A stretch of 64,000 nucleotides of DNA from Bacteroidota bacterium. Its GTDB lineage: Bacteria > Bacteroidota > Ignavibacteria > OLB7. The stretch covers positions 62,001-126,000 of the forward strand of contig JAFDZV010000033.1 of the NCBI GenBank assembly GCA_018266795.1, in the 5' to 3' direction. The stretch's first letter is position 1. The number at the start of each line of letters is the position of its first letter. Position numbers and translations under genes: made by a program. Positions 35,973 to 45,034 of the stretch are shown piece after piece. The notes beneath the pieces were generated by a model that worked only from the letters and a program-made list of their open reading frames with translations, did no database searches and was not told where the DNA came from.

Positions 35973-36965
35973 TCAGTGAACATTGACAAGATGTCGACCC
36001 GTGCGATCCCAACGCCAGTCCGTCGCCGTGCCGTCCAGCCAGACGCCGCCGAGCCAGCGACGAATGCCGTTCAGCTTCACTGCATCGGCCTCTCCCAGCA
36101 GCACCGCGGTGCCGGCCTCGGTTCGCGACAGGATTGCGCTGGAGAACGTGCCACGGGCGATTGCCGTTCCTGGATCACCCACGCCGGCAAGCTCCACCAG
36201 CGGATGCGGTCCGGATGCAAGGAACAGCAGATCGTGCCAGAGCTGGCAGTCCCCGTAGCCGAAGCTGATCCCGGAATCGCAGATGCGACGAAACACCGTG
36301 GAGAACGTTGCCGGCTCGTTGAGGTCGGTTATCACCAGGGTCTCGATGTGATTGATGCCGTTATGCGTGGAGGGATAGCGGAGCATGTGCGCGAACATCG
36401 CATGCTGCGCCCGCGCGGGTGTTGGTGACGGCATATGGAATGCCCCATCCAGTGCGGTTGGGTCCGCCGAACCATATGCGCGCCAGTGCCTAGCTCCCTC
36501 GGCGATCAGTTCCGCCGGTACCTCCGTGCGCAATGCGAAGATCTCCTCCGGTGAACGTCCCATGGTTCCTCCCGGCGGATCGTCTGTCAGCGGATGCGAG
36601 ATGCGCCCTGCATTGCTCACCGTCGTACGCTCGTACCGCATCGACTCTATCCGGTTCAACAGATACCAGAGGATGGTCTGGCAGAAGAGGTCGTCATCGA
36701 ACCAGAGCACGAGCTCATCGAACGCGGGGCTAGCATCCAGCATCTCCTCCAGCGCGATCATTTCCTCGGAGCAATGTTGCATGTCCGCTCCGTACGCGTT
36801 GCTGAGATGCTGGGCGCGAATTGCAATCCATTCGGCACGATCCAGCCCGGCGGATGCCCGTCCCGTTACCAGCGACTCCCGCCATGGAACGTGGTCGCCA
36901 GGTATCCCCGCGCTGCGTGCTGCGTTCGCAGAGACGTCGCCGTTGTGAATGTTGAGAATGTTCAT
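35973..36965 (-). CDS. DUF1835 domain-containing protein
   Basis: The protein has 330 aa, of no known biochemical function. The start NILNIHNGDVSANAARSAGIPGDHVPWRESL matches DUF1835. LVLWFDDDLFCQTILWYLL near residue 80 and PEEIFALRTEV near 145 also fit. I chose the ATG at 36965; a GTG at 36971 is two codons upstream. No signal or transmembrane segment is seen, so it should be cytoplasmic. The cyclase gene follows closely and is probably co-transcribed. DapD is divergent. Confidence 0.8.
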   Translation of the reverse strand: MNILNIHNGDVSANAARSAGIPGDHVPWRESLVTGRASAGLDRAEWIAIRAQHLSNAYGADMQHCSEEMIALEEMLDASPAFDELVLWFDDDLFCQTILWYLLNRIESMRYERTTVSNAGRISHPLTDDPPGGTMGRSPEEIFALRTEVPAELIAEGARHWRAYGSADPTALDGAFHMPSPTPARAQHAMFAHMLRYPSTHNGINHIETLVITDLNEPATFSTVFRRICDSGISFGYGDCQLWHDLLFLASGPHPLVELAGVGDPGTAIARGTFSSAILSRTEAGTAVLLGEADAVKLNGIRRWLGGVWLDGTATDWRWDRTGRHLVNVH

Positions 36966-37247
36966 GGGCACAACTTAGCGAGAGCATCCCTTTGAACCTT
37001 CGGTTCCGAAACGGTCCGGCGGGAGCAGTCTGGATGTGGGTACCGGGATGTTCGCTCCCCGGCGCTGCTTCCAGCACCGTGCGCATCGATGGGCCGAGCC
37101 GAACAATCCCTGCGATGAAACAGATTGTGCGGACTGCCATGGTTCGGCTGCTGCTCCCGATCTTTGCAGTCCGACAGATAATCCCCGTTTACGCCTGCCG
37201 GCGGACCGGCTCCGCACCGGCGACGTCACAACCTGCATTTCATACCG

Positions 37248-38084
37248 ATGACCCAACTGGAACAATGGATCGAACGGCTTTTTGCGATTCCTGCGGCCGA
37301 GTTGCCGCGCGATGAGGCAAACGATGCGTTTCGAGAATTGAAGGATGCGTTGAACAGCGGAACCATTCGTTCCGCGGAGCCTGATGGTGCCGGCGGATGG
37401 AAGGTGAATGCATGGGTCAAGCGTGGCATACTGCTCGGGTTCCGGGCCGGCGTTCTCAGCGATGTCTCAACCGGCGGCTTCTCCTTCTTCGACAAGGAGA
37501 ATCTCCCGATGCGCAGACTTTCCGTTGAAGCGAACGTGCGTGTGGTTCCGGGCGGGTCCGCCATTCGCGACGGCGCCTACGTTGCGGCAGGAGTGATCTG
37601 CATGCCGCCGATGTATATCAACATTGGGGCGTATGTGGATGAAGGGAGCATGATCGATTCGCATGCGTTGGTGGGCACGTGCGCGCAGATTGGCCGGCGT
37701 GTACATGTAAGCGCCGCCGCGCAGATCGGCGGCGTGCTGGAACCGGTGGGCGCCAACCCGGTGATTGTGGAGGACGACGTTCTGGTTGGAGGGAACTGCG
37801 GCGTGTACGAGGGAACGATTGTTCGCAGTCGTGCGGTGCTGGCGGCCGGCGTTGTGCTTACCGCATCGGTTCGGGTGTACGATGTCGTGAACGGTCGTGT
37901 TCTCTCGGCAACTCCAACGTCGCCGCTGGAGATACCCGCCGGTGCCGTCGTGGTGAACGGTTCGCGCCGCATGGCCGGAACATTTGCCGAGGAGCATGGG
38001 CTCTCGATTGCCACGCCCATCATCATCAAGTATCGGGACAACCGAACCGATGCACGCACCGCTCTGGAGGATGCGCTTCGGTAG
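37248..38084 (+). CDS. dapD: 2,3,4,5-tetrahydropyridine-2,6-dicarboxylate N-succinyltransferase (DapD)
   Basis: The protein has 278 aa. The N-terminal part reads [18 protein letters not shown], followed by [11 protein letters not shown]. The left-handed beta-helix of hexapeptide repeats runs from ~100 to 240 ([64 protein letters not shown]). It succinylates tetrahydrodipicolinate with succinyl-CoA in the lysine/diaminopimelate pathway, supplying peptidoglycan. It is divergent from the DUF1835-cyclase pair. No other dap gene is near. Confidence 0.96.
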   Translation: MTQLEQWIERLFAIPAAELPRDEANDAFRELKDALNSGTIRSAEPDGAGGWKVNAWVKRGILLGFRAGVLSDVSTGGFSFFDKENLPMRRLSVEANVRVVPGGSAIRDGAYVAAGVICMPPMYINIGAYVDEGSMIDSHALVGTCAQIGRRVHVSAAAQIGGVLEPVGANPVIVEDDVLVGGNCGVYEGTIVRSRAVLAAGVVLTASVRVYDVVNGRVLSATPTSPLEIPAGAVVVNGSRRMAGTFAEEHGLSIATPIIIKYRDNRTDARTALEDALR

Positions 38085-38522
38085 GCGCGGCAGGTTTCGT
38101 CCGCGCTTCCGTGGGCATCGTGGCATGCCGGGTAACGGCGCCGTGCGGCCAACGTGTACCCCAGGAAGGTTTGCCGTGTCGCGAGTGATTCGCGAAGTTT
38201 GAGGCTTGGAGTTCCTATCCAGGTCGCGGCAAGGCCGATAGGTGGCTATTGCCACCCGGTTCAGTGGGAACTCTTACGACGTCGGGCATCGCCGGGCTCG
38301 AGTGCGGAGCGGTGGCTCCCGGTCTGTTTCTCATGAACCGCTGTTTCGCCGCGGGGCAGGCTTGGGGGCCGTGCCGGCGCTGCGGCTCCGAGCCCACGTG
38401 AATGCATCCACCGGCCCCTTCAATCCCGGCGCTTCCAATACCGTGCACCATATGGCATTCGTGCTGGGTGCTCCCGTTCCGGTTTCGGCAGGAACTTCAA
38501 TTCTCGTTCCCGGTTGTTTGCA
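38085..38522. other. Gene-free stretch before the penicillin-binding protein gene
   Basis: This 438-base region contains a hairpin at 38179-38195 (TCGCGA / TCGCGA, five-base loop), a three-stem structure at 38208-38273, and the promoter for the gene at 38523. No open frame looks like a gene. Confidence 0.6.
38208..38273 (+). ncRNA. Candidate structured RNA or leader element (three-way junction)
   Basis: The outer stem GAGTTCC (38209-38215) pairs with GGAACTC (38267-38273). Inside it, TATC-CA-GGTC pairs with GGCC-GATA (38216-38240), and GGTGGC / GCCACC closes a TATT loop (38241-38256). A ten-base single-stranded linker (CGGTTCAGTG) follows. CCAC of the last stem can pair alternatively with GTGG at 38264-38267. 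I match it to no known riboswitch; it may be a small RNA or cis-regulator. Confidence 0.35.
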
Positions 38523-40835
38523 ATGAGCAGTATGAACAATAGTGCACAGGAAAGCGGACCCGATCGATCTCAGGCTGAAGGCCCGCGCAAGGGAATATCG
38601 CGGCCGCACCTCCGTTCGGCGATGGGCATCGGTGTGATCGTTGTTGGATTCGCTCTCCTTGCCCTCGGCATCTACCTCGTTGAAATCGTCAACGGACTGC
38701 CGTCGCTCGAGGAGTTGGAGAATCCGCATCCGGATCTCTCCACGCGAATCTTCAGCTCCGATGGTCAGCCGCTGGACATGTTCTACGTGCACAACCGCAG
38801 CTATATCCGGTTCGACTCCATTCCTCCCGCGTTCGTCGACGCATTGATCGCCACGGAGGACCAGAAGTTCTACGATCACTGGGGCGTCAACCTGGAGCGG
38901 ATCATCAAGGCGCTGGTGAAGAATGTGCTCTCGATGAACCTTGCGAAGGAAGGAGCCAGCACGATCACGCAGCAGCTTGCCCGCAATCTCTATCTCTCAC
39001 AGGAGGTGACGATCAGCCGAAAGCTGCGCGAGCAGTTCACGGCCGTTCAGATCGAGCGCACCTACACGAAGCACGAGATCATAGAGATGTATGCCAACAC
39101 CGTCTACTTCGGCCATGGCGCGTACGGCATACAGGTTGCGTCGGAGATCTACTTCGGCAAGCGGCCGATGGATCTTACCGTTGATGAGTGCGCATACCTG
39201 GTCGGGGTATTGAAGGCTCCTGAGAATTACGATGCCGATCAGCACTACGATCGTGCGATCGAGCGACGGAATACCGTGCTTGGGCTGATGACGGAGATGG
39301 GATATGTGGATGGCGGGAAGTGCGATCAGTACTGCAAGAAGCCGATCGTATTCGCGCAGCACAAGCGTGAACCCGGCATCGCATCGCATTTCGTGGAGGC
39401 CGTGCGTCTCAGTCTGGCCAAGGATCCGAAGCTGCAGGGGTACAATCTCTATCGCGATGGTCTGGTGATCTACACCACACTGGACAGCCGCATGCAGAAG
39501 TATGCCAACGAAGCGGTGCGCGAGCATCTGGAGGAATTCCAGAAGACCTTCAATCACACTTGGTCATGGCGCGGCCGTGAAGGGCTGTTGAAATCGATCG
39601 TGAGCAGGGCCGTGCACGAGAGCGATCGCTACAAGGCGGCGCTCAACGACAACGAGCGGCAGAAGATTCTCACGGAGCTTACCAGCAATGCCGCGTTCAT
39701 CGACTCGGTGAAACGTGAGGCCATGCAGATCGAGGCCGGCTTCGTTGTTGTGGAGCCGAAGACCGGGTTCGTTCGTGCGATGGTTGGCGGCAACGACATC
39801 ACATCCGGCCGCGGGCTCAATCACGTTACGCAGATTCGTCGACAGCCCGGCTCCTCGTTCAAGCCGTTCGTGTATGCGTCCGCGCTGGACGAGGGAATGA
39901 ATCCGGGATCCGCAATCTCTGCCGGGCCGGTGGTGTACCGAATGCCCGGGGGTGAGATCTGGAAGCCGAAGGGGGGGGGCGGCGGAATGGTGACCCTGCG
40001 CAGCGCGCTGAAGTTCTCCATCAATACCGTGGCCGCGCGTTTGATCCTCGAGAAGACCACGCCGGCGAAGGTTGTGAAGCTGGCCAAGTCCATGGGGATC
40101 AAGTCACCGATTCCGGAGCTCCCATCCATTGCACTCGGAAGCGCCGAGGTTACGCCGTACGAACTGACGGCCGCCTACGGCGCCTTCCCGAACGACGGCA
40201 TCTACGTGGAGCCGACGATGATCCTCAAGATCGAGGATCGCTGGGGACATGTGATCTATCAGGCGAAGCCGGAGATGCACGAGGTGCTGTCGCCGCGCGT
40301 GGCCAGCCAGATGGTGTCGATGATGCGCGGCGTGGTGGATGGCGGCACCGCAACGTCCATCCGTCATTGGTTCAACTATCCGGCAGCCGGCAAGACCGGC
40401 ACCACACAGGACTTCGCCGATGCGTGGTTCGTCGGCTATACGCCGGAACTTGTGGCCGGCGTGTGGGTTGGCTTCGATGATCATCGCATCAAGTTTACCG
40501 GTTGGTACGGGCAGGGCGGAAAGGCGGCCGCGCCGGTCTGGGGGCGCTTCATGGCGAAGGTGTATCAGGACGATCGCCTGCCGTACGACGTTCGGGAATT
40601 CAATGGCGAGCCGGCGCGATCGTACGATCGCCTGCCATACAACTACGACCGCGAGCCGCTGGAGAACAGCGAGGTGCCTGAAGACGTGATCGGCAATTCC
40701 GGTGACGGCGGCGACAACGGCGGCTCGGAGGGGAACGACAAGCCGAACGAACCGCCCACCGCCACCGACGACAAGTCGGGAGCGCTGGACGGCGGCAGTC
40801 CGAACAAGAACATGGGGCAGGGGAAGAATCCGTAG
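38523..40835 (+). CDS. Bifunctional penicillin-binding protein 1A-type (GT51 + transpeptidase)
   Basis: The protein has 770 aa from the ATG at 38523. A cytoplasmic tail leads to a transmembrane helix (IGVIVVGFALLALGIYLVEIV). The GT51 glycosyltransferase domain has the catalytic EDQKFYDHWG, then STITQQLARNLYL and EIYFGK. The transpeptidase domain has SSFKP (SxxK motif), SINTV (SxN) and GKTGTTQDFADAWFVG (KTG). The C-terminal ~55 residues are Gly/Asn/Asp-rich low-complexity sequence. It polymerises and cross-links peptidoglycan. A TTG at 38514 in the same frame is less likely as start. A possible structured leader lies 250 bases upstream. Confidence 0.94.
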   Translation: MSSMNNSAQESGPDRSQAEGPRKGISRPHLRSAMGIGVIVVGFALLALGIYLVEIVNGLPSLEELENPHPDLSTRIFSSDGQPLDMFYVHNRSYIRFDSIPPAFVDALIATEDQKFYDHWGVNLERIIKALVKNVLSMNLAKEGASTITQQLARNLYLSQEVTISRKLREQFTAVQIERTYTKHEIIEMYANTVYFGHGAYGIQVASEIYFGKRPMDLTVDECAYLVGVLKAPENYDADQHYDRAIERRNTVLGLMTEMGYVDGGKCDQYCKKPIVFAQHKREPGIASHFVEAVRLSLAKDPKLQGYNLYRDGLVIYTTLDSRMQKYANEAVREHLEEFQKTFNHTWSWRGREGLLKSIVSRAVHESDRYKAALNDNERQKILTELTSNAAFIDSVKREAMQIEAGFVVVEPKTGFVRAMVGGNDITSGRGLNHVTQIRRQPGSSFKPFVYASALDEGMNPGSAISAGPVVYRMPGGEIWKPKGGGGGMVTLRSALKFSINTVAARLILEKTTPAKVVKLAKSMGIKSPIPELPSIALGSAEVTPYELTAAYGAFPNDGIYVEPTMILKIEDRWGHVIYQAKPEMHEVLSPRVASQMVSMMRGVVDGGTATSIRHWFNYPAAGKTGTTQDFADAWFVGYTPELVAGVWVGFDDHRIKFTGWYGQGGKAAAPVWGRFMAKVYQDDRLPYDVREFNGEPARSYDRLPYNYDREPLENSEVPEDVIGNSGDGGDNGGSEGNDKPNEPPTATDDKSGALDGGSPNKNMGQGKNP

Positions 40836-40843
40836 CCCGGCTC

Positions 40844-40866
40844 GAGCCCTTGTTCTGCAAGGGTTC
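40844..40866. terminator. Weak bidirectional hairpin between the PBP and helicase genes
   Basis: The stem GAGCCCTTG / CAAGGGTTC, with a G-T pair and a five-base loop, lies between converging genes nine bases after the PBP stop. It lacks a long U-run. Confidence 0.5.
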
Positions 40867-40949
40867 CGCGGCGGCGCTTCTCTTCTCGAACTGCCGGAAT
40901 CATCTGTCGGCACGCATGGCGTATCGATTGCGTGCGTGCCGAACGCATC

Positions 40950-43900
40950 TCATCCCACTGCGGCCCGCTTCATAACGCATTCTCCCTGAACGAAGTATGC
41001 GCATGCCGGGCAGTGCGGCGTTGCAAGCGGCAGATCGCGCCGGCCCGAATAGGTCAACGCCCGGATGCTCTCGATGCCCGAGGTGATCTCCTCGCCGATG
41101 CGCAGTTGCTCGAACGATGAGAAGGTGAATGTTTGCGGAATGTCCGGGTGTTCCGTGAAGAGTATCGTGCACGTAACCGCCGTGCGCTTCGGTTCCAACG
41201 CGGCAAGCAGGTAGGCATACACGCGCAGTTGCGGAAGGTAGGCCTCCGCTGCCGTCGGCACCTCGTTGCGTTTCAGACGCCGCGTCTTGTATTGTACCGC
41301 GCTCAGTGCGCCGTCGCTGCTCCTGATCACGCGATCCATCACTCCCATCAGATACTCACGGCCAACTGGCATCGTCAGCTCGTAATTCGCGGCGGTGGCA
41401 CCGTTCGGTGCGGTGATGACGGAGCGCGCCTCGGGGCTTGCGAGCAATCGTTCCAGCGTCCCGGTAAGCCGCACGCGCATCGCCTCCCGCTCCGCCGGCA
41501 TCATCGGCTCCAGCGCCAGCGCATCGGCAACGAGACGGGCCAGCGCGCTCGATTCGGCGCCAGGCTCCTCGCGCAGCAACAGACCGGTCTCGGGGTCCAT
41601 CGCCCGATCGATATTCATCGCGGCGGTACGGAATGCGCGTGCGAAGAGGGCCCCGTCGTCTGTATCGGCAACACCGTCGCGGCTCTCCGCATGGTGGGTC
41701 ATCTCGATGCGGTAGGCATCCCCCATCTCTTCCGGAATGCCGAGGCGATACTTCAGATAGTACTTCGTGGGGCACTGGCTGTAGATCATGAGCTGTGTGG
41801 CGGAGTAGATCTCCCCCTCGGCGCGCGCCGGAATCTCGCCGATTCGAACCGCCTCGGCGCGGAACGGCATCTCATCTCTCTCGACTGCCTCCTCGGGAGG
41901 CGGCTGTGGAACCGTGCGATGCACCCGTACGCTCTGCTCCCATTCGTCCGTGCGCACCCCCTCGCCATCCGCCTCGAGGAATGAGAGTGCGGAGGCAACG
42001 AGCCGTACGTCGCCGTTCCCATCGGGGAGCATCGGCAGGGGGGCGATCGCCCACGCGAGCATCGTGCCAGACGGCGGCCGGTTCTCGCTGTATTCGCCGG
42101 AGAGGATCAGAAGATCGCGCGCGCGCGTGGCCGCAACGTAGAACAGCCGCGCCTCCTCCGCCGCTTCGCGCTCCGAGGCCCGAAGGCCCATCAGGGCCGT
42201 GATTGCAGGGCGGTGTTCCTGGTGATTGAATCGCCAGTTCCATCCGAAGCCCAGGTCCTTGTCGAAGAACGGCTCCGTGGAGGCACGCGTTGGCGCGTGC
42301 AGCGACGGAAGCACCACCACCGGATACTCCAGCCCCTTTGCCGCGTGCATCGTCATCAGCCGTACGGCATCGCGGCCGGTGTTCAGCGGCGCCTCACCCT
42401 CCATCTCCGCGAACTCCACCATCTCGGCGATTCGTTCAACGAAGTCGAAGAGGTTCGTGAACCCTCGAAGCTCGAACTCGCGTGCCATCTCGAGGAGCTT
42501 GTCCACATTGGCGAGATTCTGTTCGCCGCGCTCCGCGCCGATAACGGCTCCGCGCCAGCCCGTTCGCTCCAGCGCGCGCCGCAGCAGAAGGGACGCCGGT
42601 ACTCGTCCGGCCATCGCGCGGTCATCCTCGATCATCGCCACCGCACGCGCAAGCGCCGGCTGTACGTTCCCCGTGGCCACGTGTTCCAGCGAACGCGACC
42701 AGAGATCGCGTCCGATCCTTCCGGACGCACGCGTGATGCGATAGATCTCCGCATCGGAAACGCCGAAGAAGGAGGAACGCAGAACGCCCAGCAGCGAGAT
42801 GTCGTCGCGAGGGTTGAGGAGTGCGCGCAGGTAGTTCAGCATGTCGAAGATCTCCTGCGTCCTGTAGAAGCCGGAGCCTCCGTGTGTTGCGAACGGAATG
42901 CCGTAGAGTCGGAATGCCGATTCGATGGCAGCGAACTGCGAACGCTTGCGGCAGAGAATTGCGATGTCGCTGAAGCGTGCGCCGCGCGGCTGTTCGGTGC
43001 CGGTGCCGTCGGTATCCCACACAACCCGTTCGGCGCTCCGCACCAGATTGAGCAGGCGGCGTGCTATCATCTCGGCCTCGGGGCATGCCACATCCTCCAT
43101 CGGGCCGGCGTCCTGCAACTCCATTGCGGTGCCGGCGCCGGCTGCCTCCGCTGTTTCGGTGTCGGAGCCCGCTTCAGATGGAGCAAGGATCAGTTCAACC
43201 GCGCCGCGACCCTCGGTGCGCCGCGCCGACACGAGCGGCTCGTAGTCCACACCGAACTGTGCGCCTTCGCGGCGTCTGAGCACGAGCGAGCAGGCCGCGT
43301 TGACATAGGCACAGATGGAGGGGAGCAGTCGAAACGAGGCCGCCAGCTTGATTGCTCCGCGCCGCTCCTCATCGTTCGCCGGGTCGATCAGCTCGTCGCG
43401 AAAGTGAAGCGGTGTGCCGCTGCGGCCGAGCGAGTCATTGGCTGCGCCGATCTGCCGCTCCGCCAGCGAGAACACCTCCACGTCCGCATTGCGAAAGCCA
43501 TAGATCGATTGCTTCGTGTCGCCAACGATACAGAGCCTGCCATGTTCCAGATCGTTGAACATCTGTCTGGCCAGCGTGTACTGCAGCTCGTTGGTGTCCT
43601 GGAACTCGTCGATCATGATATGATCGAACCGTTCGTGTACCAGCGTGCGGAACGTCGGCGATTGCAGCGCCGTTGCCAGATGCAGCTGCAGATCCTCGAA
43701 GTCCAGAACGTTGAGCCGCTCCTTCCGATCGTTGTAGCGAGCCAGGGCTTTGTCGTATATCGCAAGCAGCGTTGTCGTGTCGTCGTGAAGCTCGGCGTGC
43801 AGCGCCGGGTCACCGCTGGTCTCGAGGAATTGCGTCACGCTCCTGAACACGGCGGCAGCGGCCTCGGCCGGCACATCGGCAATTGCGGCGTCATCTCCCT

Positions 43901-44744
43901 TCAGTGCAAGGAGCTTCTTCCGCGCCGTTCCCTTCTCCGTGAGGATCAATGTCCGGAGCAGAATTGCCCGCGCGATCATCTCATCGGCCGTACGGGCGGC
44001 GCGAAGGTCCGCGAACGCCTGCAGCGCTTCGGAGGCGGCCTCCGGCTTCATCATCGTAGCGAGATCGGTGACCGCGCTTTCGAGCCGGGCGCCATGCAGC
44101 CTCGTGCGAAGCGTGCGTTCCACGGCGTCGACCCAGCGGCGCACAGCGGCGTCGCGATCGAGCGCCAGCACGCCATGCCTCCGGCTGAAGTAGATCATCT
44201 CCCGTCTATCCAGCATCATGCGGAGAATGGACTCCATGTTCTCTCGTCCGACCTTGCGTGCGAGGTTGTACACCAGATCGAACTCTTCGTTCCCATCCTC
44301 GCTCAGCGCGGCCTCGATCGTATCCATCAACGCCTCCTCCAGCAGGCGCCGGCGCTCGTAGCCGCTCGTGACGCCGAAGTTCGGCGCCACTCCGGTCTCG
44401 ATGGGATATTCCCGCAACAGTCGCGAACAGAAACCGTGAATGGTGGAAACGATGGCGGATGGAAATCGCTCGCGTGCAACCTTCAGAACCCGCCACGATG
44501 CCCGGTGTTCCTCGCTCGTCAGGCGGCGCTCCAGCTCTCCTGCGATTTTGCCGCGCAGCTCGGCCGCGGCTTTCTCCGTGAAGGTGATCGCGGCGATCTT
44601 CTCCGGCGTGGTGCCGAATCGTTCAACCAGATCGCAGTACCGGCTTACCAGAACGCGCGTCTTCCCCGATCCCGCGTTTGCGGTAATCGACATATGGCGC
44701 AGCGGGTCGTGCGCCTTCTTCTGGTCCAGCGTGAATTGTGGCAC
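40950..44744 (-). CDS. AddA/RecB-like UvrD-family helicase with C-terminal PD-(D/E)xK-type domain
   Basis: The protein has 1264 aa from the GTG at 44744, which gives the family start VPQFTLDQKKA; the frame extends 28 codons further. Helicase motifs are ANAGSGKT (Walker A), AITFTEKAAAELR, DEFQDTNELQ (Walker B region), GDTKQSIYGFR and MTMHAAKGLEYPVVVLP. The C-terminal nuclease-like domain contains YSATQLMIYSQCPTKYYLKYRLG and GVMDRV, but AVQYKTRR stands where DYK is expected. It ends in CPACAYFVQGEC, so with the Cys in SQCPTKYY there are four Cys that could bind an iron-sulfur cluster. It is probably a double-strand-break end-processing enzyme. No AddB partner is in the window. Confidence 0.9.
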   Translation of the reverse strand: MPQFTLDQKKAHDPLRHMSITANAGSGKTRVLVSRYCDLVERFGTTPEKIAAITFTEKAAAELRGKIAGELERRLTSEEHRASWRVLKVARERFPSAIVSTIHGFCSRLLREYPIETGVAPNFGVTSGYERRRLLEEALMDTIEAALSEDGNEEFDLVYNLARKVGRENMESILRMMLDRREMIYFSRRHGVLALDRDAAVRRWVDAVERTLRTRLHGARLESAVTDLATMMKPEAASEALQAFADLRAARTADEMIARAILLRTLILTEKGTARKKLLALKGDDAAIADVPAEAAAAVFRSVTQFLETSGDPALHAELHDDTTTLLAIYDKALARYNDRKERLNVLDFEDLQLHLATALQSPTFRTLVHERFDHIMIDEFQDTNELQYTLARQMFNDLEHGRLCIVGDTKQSIYGFRNADVEVFSLAERQIGAANDSLGRSGTPLHFRDELIDPANDEERRGAIKLAASFRLLPSICAYVNAACSLVLRRREGAQFGVDYEPLVSARRTEGRGAVELILAPSEAGSDTETAEAAGAGTAMELQDAGPMEDVACPEAEMIARRLLNLVRSAERVVWDTDGTGTEQPRGARFSDIAILCRKRSQFAAIESAFRLYGIPFATHGGSGFYRTQEIFDMLNYLRALLNPRDDISLLGVLRSSFFGVSDAEIYRITRASGRIGRDLWSRSLEHVATGNVQPALARAVAMIEDDRAMAGRVPASLLLRRALERTGWRGAVIGAERGEQNLANVDKLLEMAREFELRGFTNLFDFVERIAEMVEFAEMEGEAPLNTGRDAVRLMTMHAAKGLEYPVVVLPSLHAPTRASTEPFFDKDLGFGWNWRFNHQEHRPAITALMGLRASEREAAEEARLFYVAATRARDLLILSGEYSENRPPSGTMLAWAIAPLPMLPDGNGDVRLVASALSFLEADGEGVRTDEWEQSVRVHRTVPQPPPEEAVERDEMPFRAEAVRIGEIPARAEGEIYSATQLMIYSQCPTKYYLKYRLGIPEEMGDAYRIEMTHHAESRDGVADTDDGALFARAFRTAAMNIDRAMDPETGLLLREEPGAESSALARLVADALALEPMMPAEREAMRVRLTGTLERLLASPEARSVITAPNGATAANYELTMPVGREYLMGVMDRVIRSSDGALSAVQYKTRRLKRNEVPTAAEAYLPQLRVYAYLLAALEPKRTAVTCTILFTEHPDIPQTFTFSSFEQLRIGEEITSGIESIRALTYSGRRDLPLATPHCPACAYFVQGECVMKRAAVG

Positions 44745-44967
44745 CCGAAAAGATAGGAAGAGGAAGTCGTATCGGTGAAGTACATGCGGACATTCGCACG
44801 GTAATCCGCACGCCGGTGCAGCGTTCACCGGGGAGTCGGATGGATGCTGCCCTGCGTGCAGGCTGCTTCATGGAGACCGTCCCGTGCAGGCTGCCGTGCC
44901 GGGATTCGTGGGCGATCAGCAGCGGCGCGGCGGAACGAACGGGGATCCGGCCGCTGCACAAAATGCA

Positions 44968-44993
44968 GAGGCCGCCCATGGTGGAGCGGCCTC
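44968..44993 (-). terminator. Terminator after the tandem-repeat T9SS protein gene
   Basis: The stem GAGGCCGC / GCGGCCTC has a ten-base loop. On the minus strand TGCATTTTG follows. It lies 41 bases after the stop at 45035. Confidence 0.75.
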
Positions 44994-45034
44994 ATGCCGG
45001 AATCATCGCGTCCATCCCTCTGGATGGGCCGTCA

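Noticed and set aside
38208-38273. SRP RNA, tRNA or tmRNA at the structured element
   Set aside because: The SRP loop motif (GGAAGCAGCCA-like) is absent. A 68-base fold with seven-base outer stem loosely recalls tRNA, but the T-loop and anticodon stem do not fit.
42213-44756. 847-codon open frame on the plus strand
   Set aside because: It is antisense to the helicase motifs of the AddA-like gene.
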